A stretch of 64,000 bases of DNA. Origin: Rhodococcus sp. 06-235-1A (GTDB lineage: Bacteria > Actinomycetota > Actinomycetes > Mycobacteriales > Mycobacteriaceae). Location of the stretch: NCBI RefSeq assembly GCF_002258785.1, contig NZ_NOYI01000013.1, positions 124,001 through 188,000 on the forward strand, written 5' to 3'. Position 1 is the first letter of the stretch, and every line of letters starts with the position of its first letter. This document shows positions 7,820 to 18,600 of this stretch, piece by piece. Below the pieces are notes generated by a model. It saw only the letters and a list, made by a program, of their open reading frames with translations. It was not told where the DNA came from and did no database searches. The translations under genes were made by a program, and so were the position numbers.

Positions 7820-9033
7820 CCGACAGGATCATCGCTGCCGATGTGATCGTCTGCAGCCCCACCCGCAACTTCGTCACCCTCAAGGTGACCACCGCAGACG
7901 GCGTCGTCGGCTACGGCGACGCGACATTGAACGGCCGGGAACTCGCGGTGGCGTCGTACCTGCGGGATCACGTCGCTCCGCTGCTCATCGGGAGGGACCC
8001 GGCGCGCATCGAGGACACGTGGCAGTACCTCTATCGCGGTGTCTATTGGCGTCGCGGGCCGGTGACGATGGCCGCCATCGGCGCAGTCGATCTCGCGCTG
8101 TGGGACATCAAGGGCAAAACGCTGGGGCAACCGGTGTTTCAGTTGCTCGGTGGAGCCGTCCGAGACCGCATTCTCTCGTACACCCATGCCACCGGTTGGG
8201 ATACCTCGGAACTGATCGACTCCGTCGACCGGCGTCGGGCACAGGGCTTTCGCGCCGTGCGTGCCCAGTCGGGAGTTCCCGGACTCGACTCGGTGTACGG
8301 CGTGCACCGCGGAGCGCAGGGATACGAACCCGCGGGGCGCGGCGCACACCCGGTCGAGGAAGTGTGGGATACCGACGCCTACCTCAATCATGTACCCGGC
8401 GTATTGGCAGCGGTACGTGAACACGTCGGATCCGAACTGAAACTGCTGCACGACGCGCACCATCGATTGACTCCGCAACAGGCTGCGCGACTGGGCAAGT
8501 CGCTCGAGGACGTCGACCTGTTCTGGCTCGAGGACGTCACGACCGCCGAGGACCAGAGTGCCCTGCGGCTGGTGCGCCATCACACCACGACCCCGCTCGC
8601 CATCGGTGAAGTGTTCAACACCATCTGGGATTGCCAGCAGCTGATCTCCGAGAAACTGATCGACTTCATTCGTGTCGCCATCGCGCATGCCGGCGGCATC
8701 AGTCATGTGCGCAAGATCTTCTCGCTCGCCGAGGTGCACCAGGTTCGCTGCGGGCCACACGGACCGTCCGACGTCTCGCCGATCACCCTCGCCGCGAGTG
8801 TGCACCTGGGCATGGCGACGCCCAACTTCGGGATTCAGGAATTCATGGGCTACGACCCGCTGGTCGACGAAGTGTTTCCGCACGCATGGTCGTTCGCCGA
8901 CGGCTATCTCACCCCGGGTGATTCGCCCGGTCTTGGAGTGGACATGGACGAATCGTTGGCGGCGAGGTACCCGTACGAGCCTGCGTATCTACCGGTTGCG
9001 CGTCGCCTCGACGGCTCCATGACGGACTGGTGA
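7816..9033 (+). CDS. manD: D-mannonate dehydratase (ManD/RspA), enolase superfamily
   Basis: 405 residues. It dehydrates D-mannonate (some members also D-gluconate) to 2-keto-3-deoxy-D-gluconate. Mg ligands are Asp213 (HDAHH), Glu239 (WLEDVTT) and Glu265 (IGEVF). Acid/base candidates Arg149, Tyr161, His215 and His315 (RCGPHG) fall at the spacing known for the ManD group. The GTG start overlaps the preceding stop (GTGA). A Zn-type dehydrogenase of the RspB/L-idonate type in the same operon and a UxuB-like dehydrogenase next door support a sugar-acid route. High- versus low-efficiency ManD cannot be decided by eye. Confidence 0.9.
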   Translation: MTDRIIAADVIVCSPTRNFVTLKVTTADGVVGYGDATLNGRELAVASYLRDHVAPLLIGRDPARIEDTWQYLYRGVYWRRGPVTMAAIGAVDLALWDIKGKTLGQPVFQLLGGAVRDRILSYTHATGWDTSELIDSVDRRRAQGFRAVRAQSGVPGLDSVYGVHRGAQGYEPAGRGAHPVEEVWDTDAYLNHVPGVLAAVREHVGSELKLLHDAHHRLTPQQAARLGKSLEDVDLFWLEDVTTAEDQSALRLVRHHTTTPLAIGEVFNTIWDCQQLISEKLIDFIRVAIAHAGGISHVRKIFSLAEVHQVRCGPHGPSDVSPITLAASVHLGMATPNFGIQEFMGYDPLVDEVFPHAWSFADGYLTPGDSPGLGVDMDESLAARYPYEPAYLPVARRLDGSMTDW

Positions 9034-9037
9034 CGAA

Positions 9038-10555
9038 ATGAGTGACTCGAGACTGTCTCGTTCGGCACTCGCCGGCTCCGGGCTCGCCCCCACACGGCCG
9101 GACGGGACCGGAATCGTGCACCTGGGCCTGGGAAACTTCCACCGCGCACACCAGGCCGTGTACACCGCCGCCGCACTGGCGGAAGATGGCGGACGCTGGG
9201 GAATACTGGGAGTGGCCAACAGATCTCGGACGGTCACCGATGCCATGCTCGCGCAGGATCTGCTCTACGGGGTGGTCGAGATCTCTCCGTCCGGCTCGCG
9301 CGTGAGTGTGCCCGGAGCGCACACCGGAGTCATGGTTGCGGCGCACGACCCCGCTGCCGTCGTACGGGCCATCGCCGACCCGGAGGTCAAGATCGTCACG
9401 ATCACCGTCACCGAGCTCGGCTATACGTTCTCGCCCCTGACCGGAGCGCTGGACCTCGAATCGACTGCAGTGCAGCACGATCTGGCCCAACCGGACGCGC
9501 CGACGACGACCGTGGGACAGCTCGCCCGAGCGTTGACGGTGCGGGCTCGAACTCACGGATGTCCGATCACGGTGGCCAGTTGTGACAACCTGCTGGGCAA
9601 CGGCGACCGCACCGCTGCCCTCGTGCGTCAATTCCTGGTCCGATGCGGCGCGGACGACGTGCTCGACTGGTTGAACACGTCGGTGACGTTCCCCAACTCC
9701 ATGGTCGATCGCATCGTCCCGTCCAGCAGTGAGTCGTACGACGCCGAGTCCACCGCCCGTTTGGGCGCAGCCGACGCCATCGCCGTCCCGGCCGAGCCGT
9801 TCACGATGTGGGTGATGGAGGACAGCTTCGTTGCGGGTCGCCCCCGCTGGGAAGCCGGCGGTGCCGTTTTTGCCCAGGACGTCGAACCCTATGAGCTGAT
9901 GAAGGTACGGCTGCTCAACGGAACACACTCTCTCATCGCCTATCTCGGCGCTCTCGACGGCTGCTCGACCATTCCGGATTCGATCGGACGGCCGTTCGTC
10001 GAGGCCGCGGCGCGAGCGGTACTCGTCGACGAATACCTCCCCACCGTGCCCGTTCCGGACGACGTGGACATCGAGGACTACATCGCTCAGCTGTTCGTGC
10101 GGTGGTCCAACTCCGCTCTGGGCCACAGAACCGCACAGGTCGGTTCCGACGGCTCGGCGAAGCTTGCGCAGAGAATCCCGACCCCCGCGCTGTACCATCT
10201 GCGCAATGGTGTTGTACCGCAGCATCTCTCGTTGACATTGGCAGCATATCTGTGCTGCGTGTGCCCTCCCGAAGGTTTCGATCCCGGCCCGCACGCACGT
10301 GCGATGGCCGACCCAGCACGTGCGCGATTGGCAGGACTTGCCGCCTCGGCAGCGTCCAGTGAAGATGTCGTTCGATCGGTACTCGAACGCGGCGACATCC
10401 TCCCCGTCGAATTGGCCGAGTTTCCCGAATTCATCACACGCACAGCGGAATTGATGGATACTGTTGTCCGTCACGGTCCGATGGCAGCAGCCGTCGAAGC
10501 GGCGAGTTCTTCGCTCCGCCCTGTCGTCACAGCATCCCGGGCCACACTCGACTGA
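9038..10555 (+). CDS. Mannitol dehydrogenase-family oxidoreductase (fructuronate reductase-like)
   Basis: 505 residues, polyol-specific long-chain dehydrogenase. The N-terminal nucleotide-binding start is GIVHLGLGNFHRAHQA. The family's catalytic Lys-Asn-His set is Lys289, Asn294 and His297 in MKVRLLNGTHSLIAYLG. The family includes mannitol 2-dehydrogenase and D-mannonate oxidoreductase (UxuB). Being 4 bp from manD, a D-fructuronate to D-mannonate reduction is the most economical role. Arabinitol or mannitol oxidation remains possible. Confidence 0.88.
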   Translation: MSDSRLSRSALAGSGLAPTRPDGTGIVHLGLGNFHRAHQAVYTAAALAEDGGRWGILGVANRSRTVTDAMLAQDLLYGVVEISPSGSRVSVPGAHTGVMVAAHDPAAVVRAIADPEVKIVTITVTELGYTFSPLTGALDLESTAVQHDLAQPDAPTTTVGQLARALTVRARTHGCPITVASCDNLLGNGDRTAALVRQFLVRCGADDVLDWLNTSVTFPNSMVDRIVPSSSESYDAESTARLGAADAIAVPAEPFTMWVMEDSFVAGRPRWEAGGAVFAQDVEPYELMKVRLLNGTHSLIAYLGALDGCSTIPDSIGRPFVEAAARAVLVDEYLPTVPVPDDVDIEDYIAQLFVRWSNSALGHRTAQVGSDGSAKLAQRIPTPALYHLRNGVVPQHLSLTLAAYLCCVCPPEGFDPGPHARAMADPARARLAGLAASAASSEDVVRSVLERGDILPVELAEFPEFITRTAELMDTVVRHGPMAAAVEAASSSLRPVVTASRATLD

Positions 10556-10609
10556 CCTCCTTCTCCTTCCTTCGTTCGGCTCAGGCCGTAACTTCACCCG
10601 AGGACAACC

Positions 10610-11974
10610 ATGGACACGACCACAGAACCGTCGGATTCTCCCAGAATCGCGCCGGCCAAGCATGATCCGACCGCGGTACGACGCGCGGCGTGGGCCGGCC
10701 TCATCGGCACCACGCTCGAGCAGTACGACTTCGTCATCTACGGCACCGCGTCGGCGCTGATCTTCAACAAACTGTTCTTCCCCAACATCTCTCCGGCCGC
10801 AGGGATCATCGCCAGCTTCAGTGCCTACGCTGTCGGATTCCTCGCTCGTCCGCTGGGCGGACTGTTCTTCTCTCGCTACGGTGACCGCCTGGGTCGCAAA
10901 TGGGTGCTCGTGGCGACGCTGATGCTGATGGGTGGCGCCACGATGGCCATCGGACTGCTACCGACATTCGAGCAGGTAGGGCTGCTGGCCCCGGTGTTGC
11001 TGGTGCTGTGTCGGTTCTTCCAAGGGTTCGGCGCGGGAGCCGAACAGTCAGGTGGCGCAACTCTTCTCACCGAGACTGCCGAAATCGGCAAACGTGGCCG
11101 ATTGGCTGCCCTCGTCATGACCGGCGCTGCGCTCGGCACCGCGCTCGGTGCCATCGCCTGGATTCTGGCCCAGTTGCTCCCGGACGACCAACTGATGTCC
11201 TGGGGCTGGCGGATGGTGTTCCTCAGCAGCATCCTGGTCACCATTGCCGCGTTCATCATCAGGCGCAAGCTCAACGAGTCCCCGGTCTTCCAGGAACTCA
11301 AGGCGGCCCAGGAACGCCCCAAGGCACCGGTGAAGGAAGTGTTCGCCAACGGAAAGCGGCCGCTGTTCATCGTCATGTTCATGACTGTCGGCATCAGTGC
11401 ACAGTCCTACACGTACCAGGTGTTCATGGCCTCGTACATGAAGAACGACATCGGAGTGGACCCCACGTTCATCCCGAAGGTGTTGCTCATCGGAGCCATC
11501 TGCGGCGGCATCGCGGCCTGGGGCTTCGGATGGCTCTCGGACAAGGTGGGTCGCAAGCCGGTGTACATCGGCATCGTCAGCCTGCTCGTCGTCCTGCCGA
11601 TCCCGACCTTCATGGCACTGAACACCGGCTCGCACACGTTGATCACCCTGGTGATGATCATCGGATTCATCCTGGCGTGCCAGGGCGCAGTCGGTGTCAC
11701 GATGAGTTACTTCCCCGAGATGTTCGGAGCCCGATACCGTTACGCCGGAGTGACATTGGGCCGGGAGTTCGCCTCGGTGTTCGGCGGCGGCATCGCGCCG
11801 CTGCTGTGTGCGGCTCTGATCACCGCGTTCTCCGGATCCTGGGTTCCCGTCGCCGTGTACATGATGATCATGGCGATCTCGGTGCTGGTGGCCGCGTCGT
11901 TCGCTCCGGAAACCCGAGACAGGGACCTGACCGATCCGGCCAACGCCACCGATCCAGGATCGGTCAAGGTCTGA
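10610..11974 (+). CDS. MFS transporter, metabolite:H+ symporter (MHS) family
   Basis: 454 residues, 12 predicted helices. It has the MHS/ShiA/ProP-type start (GLIGTTLEQYDFVIYGTASALIF) and the loop motif RYGDRLGRK. This family imports organic acids such as citrate, shikimate, 2-oxoglutarate or dicarboxylates with protons. Its place in the middle of the sugar-acid operon makes it the likely uptake system for the pathway substrate. The 54-bp gap upstream has no obvious promoter. Confidence 0.9.
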   Translation: MDTTTEPSDSPRIAPAKHDPTAVRRAAWAGLIGTTLEQYDFVIYGTASALIFNKLFFPNISPAAGIIASFSAYAVGFLARPLGGLFFSRYGDRLGRKWVLVATLMLMGGATMAIGLLPTFEQVGLLAPVLLVLCRFFQGFGAGAEQSGGATLLTETAEIGKRGRLAALVMTGAALGTALGAIAWILAQLLPDDQLMSWGWRMVFLSSILVTIAAFIIRRKLNESPVFQELKAAQERPKAPVKEVFANGKRPLFIVMFMTVGISAQSYTYQVFMASYMKNDIGVDPTFIPKVLLIGAICGGIAAWGFGWLSDKVGRKPVYIGIVSLLVVLPIPTFMALNTGSHTLITLVMIIGFILACQGAVGVTMSYFPEMFGARYRYAGVTLGREFASVFGGGIAPLLCAALITAFSGSWVPVAVYMMIMAISVLVAASFAPETRDRDLTDPANATDPGSVKV

Positions 11975-11980
11975 TCTGCG

Positions 11981-12919
11981 GTGTCGGTACTGACGTTCGG
12001 CGAAACCATGGCTCTGACCACCGCCCATGACACGGGCCCACTCGCACACGTGTCGACGATGCGGCTGGGTATCGGAGGAGCAGAATCGAATTTCGCAATA
12101 GCACTGCGCCGGTTGGGAGTTCCGGTCACCTGGGTGGGCCGAGTGGGTTCGGACAGCCTGGGTGATCGGGTGGCAAGGGAACTGTACGCCGAACGAGTCG
12201 ACGCGCACGTCGTTCGTGACCCCGAGGCACCCACCGGCCTGATGGTGAAAGAACGCCGTACCTCCGCGTCGACTCGGGTCTGGTACTACCGAGCGGGGAG
12301 TGCAGGTTCCCACTTTCGTATCGGTGACATCCCGGAGGCACTCTGGGACGGGGTCACTGCGCTGCACGTCACCGGAATCACCCCGGCGCTGTCCGATACA
12401 GCGTGCACAGCAACGCTGTTCTACGTCGAGCGAGCCCGCGAGCGCAACATCTCTGTATCGTTCGATCTGAACTACCGCCGGGCGCTGTGGACGAAAACCG
12501 AAGCGGCACCGGTATATCGACAGATCATCGAGCAGGCCGACATCGTGTTCGCCGGTATCGAGGAGGCAGCCATCGCAGTCGACGACGGCACGCCCTCCGA
12601 GCTGGCGCAGCGCTTGTGCGAGCTCGGCACGGACGAGGCCGTCATCAAGCTGGGCGACCGCGGCGCACTGACACGGGCCAGGGGCATCGAATACGCCTGC
12701 GCTGCAGTGTCGGTGGGCGTGGTCGATTCCGTGGGCGCAGGAGACGGCTTCGTGGCCGGCTACCTGGCCGAACGGCTCGCCGGTGCACCGATCGACGAGC
12801 GGCTGCGAACGGCAACGACCGTGGGTGCCTTCGCGTGCACGGTCCCGGGCGACTGGGAAGGTATGCCCCGCCGAGACGAACTCGACCTACTCACCTCCGA
12901 GGAGGCGGTCACCCGATGA
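11981..12919 (+). CDS. PfkB-family sugar kinase (2-keto-3-deoxygluconate kinase-like)
   Basis: 312 residues, ribokinase fold. The N-terminal signature region is SVLTFGETMALTT...GIGGAESNFAIALRRLG. The catalytic base is Asp255 in VGAGDGFVAGYL. In an operon with a mannonate dehydratase the best guess is phosphorylation of 2-keto-3-deoxygluconate to KDG-6-phosphate. The GTG start lies 6 bp after the transporter stop. No KDPG aldolase is in the window, so the last step must be encoded elsewhere. Confidence 0.85.
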   Translation: MSVLTFGETMALTTAHDTGPLAHVSTMRLGIGGAESNFAIALRRLGVPVTWVGRVGSDSLGDRVARELYAERVDAHVVRDPEAPTGLMVKERRTSASTRVWYYRAGSAGSHFRIGDIPEALWDGVTALHVTGITPALSDTACTATLFYVERARERNISVSFDLNYRRALWTKTEAAPVYRQIIEQADIVFAGIEEAAIAVDDGTPSELAQRLCELGTDEAVIKLGDRGALTRARGIEYACAAVSVGVVDSVGAGDGFVAGYLAERLAGAPIDERLRTATTVGAFACTVPGDWEGMPRRDELDLLTSEEAVTR

Positions 12920-13995
12920 TTGAGAACGGACGGACGAGTACCACCATGACCGAAGCGCCAAGGATTCCCGAGAGCACCGTCGCCCTGATCGCCCATGCCG
13001 CCGACGATCTGCGTCTCGACACCGTCGCAGTGACACCCGCGGCACCGGACGAGGCGATCATCGCCATTGCCTACGGCGGGATCTGCGGGTCGGACCTGCA
13101 CTACTGGCAGCACGGCGCAGTAGGCCAATCCGTGCTGAAGGCACCGATGCGGTTGGGTCACGAGGCGTCCGGAACCGTGGTTCGGCGCGCCGAAGACGGC
13201 AGCGGTCCCAACGAGGGCACCCCGGTGACCGTCCATCCGGCCACGCCCGGCGGAACGGGTGCGAAGTACCCGGCCGATCGTCCGAACCTGTCGCCAGGAT
13301 GTCGGTACATGGGAAGCGCGGCGCAGGTGCCGCACAACGACGGGCTGTTCATCGGACACGTCGCTGTCCCGACGCGAATGCTTCGAGTACTGCCACCGAC
13401 GCTGGACCTGAGAATCGCGGCGCTGGCCGAGCCGGCGAGCGTCGCCTGGCACGCTGTCGAACGCGCCGGCGACGTCCGGGGCTCGACCGTCCTCGTCATC
13501 GGTACCGGCCCGATCGGTGCACTCGTCGTGGCGGTGGCCGCGCGGGCGGGTGCGGAGCACATCGTCGCGGTCGACCTGCAGGATTACTCGCTCGAAGTGG
13601 CACGTGCACTCGGTGCGCACCGGACGATCGATGCTCGCGACGGCGTGGCGATCGCCTCCGTCGAGGCAGACGTCACGTTCGAGTGCTCGGGTAATCACCG
13701 CGGTCTGGCGTCGGCGATCAACGGCACCATGCGCGGCGGCCGCGTGGTGATGGTGGGGCTACCCCCGGCCGGTGATCAGCCGGTTCCGGTGTCGTCGGCG
13801 ATCACGCGCGAGATCGACCTCGTCGGTTCCTTCCGGTTCAACGACGAGATGGACGACGTCATCGAGGCATTGGCCGACGGTTCCCTCGACGTCGGAGCGG
13901 TCGTCACGGCCGAATATCCCGTCACCGAGGCGCTCGACGCCTTCGCGGTCGCCGCTGACGCATCGCGATCGAGCAAAGTGCTACTGACGTTCTGA
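12916..13995 (+). CDS. Zinc-type MDR dehydrogenase, L-idonate/L-gulonate 5-dehydrogenase-like (RspB-like)
   Basis: 359 residues, medium-chain dehydrogenase. Catalytic zinc residues Cys57 (GICGSD) and His82-Glu83 (LGHEASG) are present, and the Rossmann region starts VLVIGTGPIGALV. All four cysteines of the usual structural-zinc lobe are gone: the PCGxCxxCxxxxxxxC segment reads as Gly112, Gly115, Tyr118 and Ser126. It overlaps the kinase stop (ATGA). An in-frame ATG at 12946 could be the true start. It could oxidise L-gulonate to fructuronate or L-idonate to 5-keto-D-gluconate, feeding the neighbours. It is the last gene of the operon. Confidence 0.85.
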   Translation: MIENGRTSTTMTEAPRIPESTVALIAHAADDLRLDTVAVTPAAPDEAIIAIAYGGICGSDLHYWQHGAVGQSVLKAPMRLGHEASGTVVRRAEDGSGPNEGTPVTVHPATPGGTGAKYPADRPNLSPGCRYMGSAAQVPHNDGLFIGHVAVPTRMLRVLPPTLDLRIAALAEPASVAWHAVERAGDVRGSTVLVIGTGPIGALVVAVAARAGAEHIVAVDLQDYSLEVARALGAHRTIDARDGVAIASVEADVTFECSGNHRGLASAINGTMRGGRVVMVGLPPAGDQPVPVSSAITREIDLVGSFRFNDEMDDVIEALADGSLDVGAVVTAEYPVTEALDAFAVAADASRSSKVLLTF

Positions 13996-14007
13996 CCGAC
14001 TGCCGCA

Positions 14008-14592
14008 CTACTCGAATTCGAGACGCATCGATTGCGTCGTTGCCTGCAGCAACAGGGCGAATCCGGTGAGGGAGATGACGATCGGAGCCCACAGCACCAC
14101 CGCCACGAACGTGTCCACTCCGCGCTCGACGACGATGTAGACCGCGACGATCGTCGTGCCGAGCAGGCACATGAGAACGTGCGTGGCCAGCCGCCACTTG
14201 TCGAAGAAGAAGCCCACCAGCATGCCGATGGGAATGAGGAATGCGCACTTGCCGAGAGTGACCTCGGGCGCGAAATCTGCCGTGATGGTGGCACCGAAAA
14301 TCGCGAGGTTTGCGATGACGACGAAGGCGAACGACTGCCTGAGCGTCGGCCACGGACCGAACCACCAGAACGCACCCATGACGTATGCGGCGATCATGCA
14401 CGTCCACTGCACGATCGACGGAATGGTTGTCGTGGCACCGTAACCGAAGGCGAGCTCGAGGGTCACGACCACGGCCATGGCGAGCGCGGCAGCGGACACG
14501 ATGCGTTTGACCGCCGTGGTCAGGGCGAGGCTGGTCATCACGCCGACACACCATTGATAATGCTCGTTCGATCTCGTCATGGCGCGAGTCAC
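14008..14592 (-). CDS. Integral membrane protein of unknown function
   Basis: 194 residues with about five to six hydrophobic segments and an FGPWPTLRQSFAFVVIANLAIF stretch (fewer than 20 residues shared with any motif I know). The GTG at 14592 has AAGGGG 6 nt upstream; an ATG at 14580 is the alternative. I do not recognise a named family. The arrangement resembles the membrane sensor half of actinobacterial GGDEF proteins, but no GGDEF domain follows, so it may be a stand-alone or truncated version. It stands convergent to the sugar-acid operon and divergent from a hydrolase gene. Confidence 0.7.
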   Translation of the reverse strand: MTRAMTRSNEHYQWCVGVMTSLALTTAVKRIVSAAALAMAVVVTLELAFGYGATTTIPSIVQWTCMIAAYVMGAFWWFGPWPTLRQSFAFVVIANLAIFGATITADFAPEVTLGKCAFLIPIGMLVGFFFDKWRLATHVLMCLLGTTIVAVYIVVERGVDTFVAVVLWAPIVISLTGFALLLQATTQSMRLEFE

Positions 14593-14722
14593 ATCAGACC
14601 CCTTCGTTCTCGGTCGGCACTCGATTCAAGCACAGCGGCCACGGCCGGCGTTCGTGTTTGCCGAAGTAACAGGAAGGCGCGAGGACCGGCCTTCCGACCG
14701 CTCCGTGGGCTATCGTCTGCTC

Positions 14723-15643
14723 ATGAATCCAGCGCCGGGGGGCCCTATCCCAGATCGCTTCGACGTCACGTTCGATTCTCGTGGTGAGACCTGCGCGGCG
14801 TGGCTCTATGTTCCGACCGGTGTACACCCGGCACCGGTGATCGTCATGGCGCACGGCCTCGGTGGTACTCGGGAAATGCGACTGGACGCCTACGCGGAGC
14901 GCTTCCGCGCCGCAGGGTATGCCTGTCTGGTGTTCGACTATCGCTACTTCGGGGCCAGCGGAGGCGAGCCACGACAGTTGCTCGACATCGAATCGCAGCT
15001 GCAGGACTGGGCGTCGGCCATCGCCCATGTCCGGTCTCGTTCGGATGTGGACACCTCTCGAATCGTGCTGTGGGGGTCGTCGTTCGGCGGTGGCCACGTC
15101 ATCGTCGCCGCCGCCCGCGATCAGCAGGTCGCGGCAGTGGTCTCGCAGTGCCCGTTCACCGACGGAATTGCATCGGGACTCGCATCGAACACCTGGACGT
15201 CGATGAAGCTGACCGGACGGGCCCTGGGGGATCTGGCGGGATCGGTGATCGGGCGACCGCCGTCGATGGTGAACACTGCCGGGCGACCCGGGACGACCGC
15301 ACTGATGACCTCGCCCGACAGTTATGACGGCTACCTGGCACTCGCGCCGGACGCCGACGACACGTTCCACAACCGGGTCGCCGCCAGAGTGGCGCTGCAG
15401 ATCGTGCGGCACCGGCCCGGGCGTCGGGCCATGGACGTCCGCTGCCCCATTCTGTTCGTCGTCTGCGAGACGGACTCGGTCGCGCCCGCGAAGGCCACAC
15501 TGCGCTACGCGCGGACCGCTCCACTCGGAGAGATCAAGACCTACGACGCCGGTCATTTCGAGATCTACCTGGGCGATGCGTTCGAGCGCGTGGTTGCGGA
15601 CCAGATCGAATTCCTGACTCGCACGGTTCCACCGACTCAGTAG
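14723..15643 (+). CDS. Alpha/beta hydrolase
   Basis: 306 residues, alpha/beta-hydrolase fold. An HGLGG oxyanion segment lies near residue 44, the nucleophile elbow is GSSFG with Ser120, the acid is probably in VVCETDS and the His is in YDAGHFE. The shape fits the serine aminopeptidase/dienelactone-hydrolase-like group of uncharacterised hydrolases (SagF/DUF-type acyl hydrolases). The ATG at 14723 is chosen because upstream codons overlap the promoter of the divergent membrane protein. The end overlaps the nitrate reductase gene by 7 bp, tail to tail. The substrate is unknown. Confidence 0.85.
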   Translation: MNPAPGGPIPDRFDVTFDSRGETCAAWLYVPTGVHPAPVIVMAHGLGGTREMRLDAYAERFRAAGYACLVFDYRYFGASGGEPRQLLDIESQLQDWASAIAHVRSRSDVDTSRIVLWGSSFGGGHVIVAAARDQQVAAVVSQCPFTDGIASGLASNTWTSMKLTGRALGDLAGSVIGRPPSMVNTAGRPGTTALMTSPDSYDGYLALAPDADDTFHNRVAARVALQIVRHRPGRRAMDVRCPILFVVCETDSVAPAKATLRYARTAPLGEIKTYDAGHFEIYLGDAFERVVADQIEFLTRTVPPTQ

Positions 15644-18600
15644 ACGTCCCGGACGTAGCGCTTTTCCGCAGCCAGGGCTTTGACGTAGGCCTCGGCGCTG
15701 CTCGGAGCGAGCTTGCCGTGTTGGGCCACGACGCCCTTCAGCGCGGCATCGACGTCCTTGGCCATTCTGGATGCATCGCCGCACACGTAGAAGTGGGCAC
15801 CGCGATGGATCCAGTTCCACAACTCGGCCCCGTGTTCGCGCATCCGATCCTGGACGTAGACCTTGTCTTTCTGATCGCGCGAGAACGCGACGTCCAGTCG
15901 GTTCAGCGAACCGTCGCCGAGCATCTCCGTCAGTTCGTCTCGGTAGTAGAAGTCCGTGTCGGCGTGCTGCTCACCGAAGAACAGCCAATTGGGACCGGTG
16001 TGCCCGAGTGCACGACGCTCGTGCAGGAACGCGCGAAACGGAGCGACACCGGTACCCGGGCCCACCATGATCATCGGGGTGTTCGGATCGTCCGGCGGTT
16101 TGAAGTGCGAGGTCTTCTGCACGAATATCCCCACTTCGTCGTTCGAAGCATGGTCGGCCAGGTAGGTGGAGCAGACGCCGCGCCGGGGGACTCCGTGCAC
16201 GTTGTAGCGCACAGCAGAGACTGTCACCTGTACCTCGTTGGGATTCTCCTTCGGACTCGACGAAATCGAGTACAGCCGTGGCTGCAATGGTTTGAGAACT
16301 CCCAACCAGTCGGTCACCGATGCCCGAACCGGATGTGCAGCAAGCACATCGATCGACTGGCGACCCCACATCCAATCGAACAGCGCGTGCTTGTTGTCGG
16401 GATGTAGCATCGCCTCCAGATCGTCGTCCGCAGTCCGTCGATGGACGAACTTCAGTAGATCCGGTGTCGCACGGGCGATCTCGAGGTGACTGCTCAGTGC
16501 CGTGCGCAGAGACATCGAGCCGTGTCCCGCGAGATCGACGGCTTCGTCGCTGTCCAGGCCGGTGGCCTCGAGCCACTCGTCGACGTAGGCGTCGCTGTTG
16601 CGCGGCCATACTCCGAGTGCGTCGCCGACCTCGTACTCGAGGGTGCCGTCGGGCAGATGGAATCCGAACTGGCGGACATCCTTGATGGATCCGCGGGCAG
16701 TCAGTACCCGATTGCGTACAAGAGTGGTCACCAGTGGTGACTTCTTGCTGTACCGTTCCGGCTCCACTCGTGGCTGCGGAACGATGCGCTCGGTGGACTC
16801 CACAGGTGCTTCGGCGGTGGTGTTGTCATCGCGCCGGAGCCGGTCGACCACCGCGTCCAGCCATGCCGCGGCCTCGCTCTCGTAGTCCGGTTCGCAATCG
16901 ACTCGCTCGAGCAGTCGCTCGGCACCCAACTCGGCGAGGCGTTCGTCCATCCTGCGCCCGTGACCGCAGAAGTCCGCGTAGCTCGAGTCTCCGAAAGCCA
17001 ATACGGCGTAACGAGTTCCGGAGAGCTTGGGGGTCGACTCGGCGACGAGGCTGTCCCAGAACGTCGCACCGTTGTCGGGTGCTTCGCCGTCACCGGTGGT
17101 ACTGCTGACGATCAGCACATCGGCTTCGGCCGGCAAGCGATCGACGGTGAACGTATCCATCGAGTGTTCGATGATCGTCAGGCCTGCTCCCCGGAGATGG
17201 GAGAGGCAGGACTGGGCGTACTCCTCGGCTGTGCCGGTCTGCGAGGCCCAGAGCAGCAGTACCGGCCGCCCCGGAGCAGCGGTCTCGGCCGACATGCCGG
17301 AGGTAGCACCGTGGGTGTCGGGTCGACGCGAAAACAGGCCCGCAAGAACGCCGTCGAGCCATGCGTGGGTCTCGGGGGACAGGGGAGTCTGCGACGGGAG
17401 TGTCGGCGTTCCCGCTGCGCTGCGGCCCGCCTCACTGCCCAGACCTTCGAGAAGTCCTGCGATGTAACGCTGCTCGATCGTGGTCAACGGTTCCGAAGGG
17501 CGTGCAGGACGGCCGACGATCGTGGCGAGTGCGTCGACCGGATCGGTCGCACCGTCGTCGCCCATGGGTGACGCCTTCTCTGCTGCCGCAACTCTGGTGA
17601 GCGTGACGGCACACGCCTTGAATTCGGGTTGCTGAGAGTACGGATCGATGGCGTCGTTGGTGACGGCATTGATGGCGAGGTTCTCGCCGAACTCGTCGTT
17701 CCAGTGGAAGGGCGCGAAGCAGTTGCCCGGGAGCACTCGATCGGTGACGACGGCAGGAAGAACTGCTCGGCCGCGACGGGACGCGACCTCGACACTGTCG
17801 CCGTCGACCACCCCGAGTCGGTCGGCATCGAGGGGGTGCACCTCGACGAACGGGCCGGAATCGAGCTTGTTGAGCTTTGCGACCTTGCCGGTCTTGGTCA
17901 TGGTGTGCCACTGGTGTGGAAGGCGACCGGTGTTGAGCAGGAACGGGTAGTCGTCGTCGGGCATCTCCGCAGGCACCATGCTCGGCCTGGCGAAGAACTG
18001 GGCCCGACCGCTCGGGGTGGGGAAGGACAGTGCCGGAATCGATCCGTCCTCGCATACACGTTGTCTCTGGCTGACCCCGTCGTTGAGGTAGCGGATCGGG
18101 CTTCTGGTGGCTGTTCCATCGGGTGGACACGGCCACTGGAGTGGATTCTCGCGCAGGCGCTCGTAGGTGACTCCGCGAATGTCGTAGCCGGTGTCGGGGT
18201 TCCAGAATTGCTTGATCTCCTCGAACACCTCCTCGGCGCTCGTGTAGGTGAAGGCCTCCGAGTATCCGAGCGCGCAGGCCATGTCGGCGATGATCTTCCA
18301 GTCCGGCAATGCGCCGCCCGGTGCCTCGACTGCCGGTTGGAACAGCGTCAGGTTGCGCTCGGAATTGACCATCACACCCTCGGCTTCCGTCCACAGGGCA
18401 GCCGGCAGCACGACATCGGCATATCCGTTGGTTTCGGTGTCGGCGAATGCATCCTGGGTGATCACCAACTCGGCGCGCTCGAGGCCGTCGATCACGGTCG
18501 TTCGGTTGGCCACCGACGCAACGGGATTGGTGCAGATGATCCAACAGGCCTTGATCTCGCCTGCGGCCAGCTTGGAGAACATCTCGATGGTCCCGCCGCC

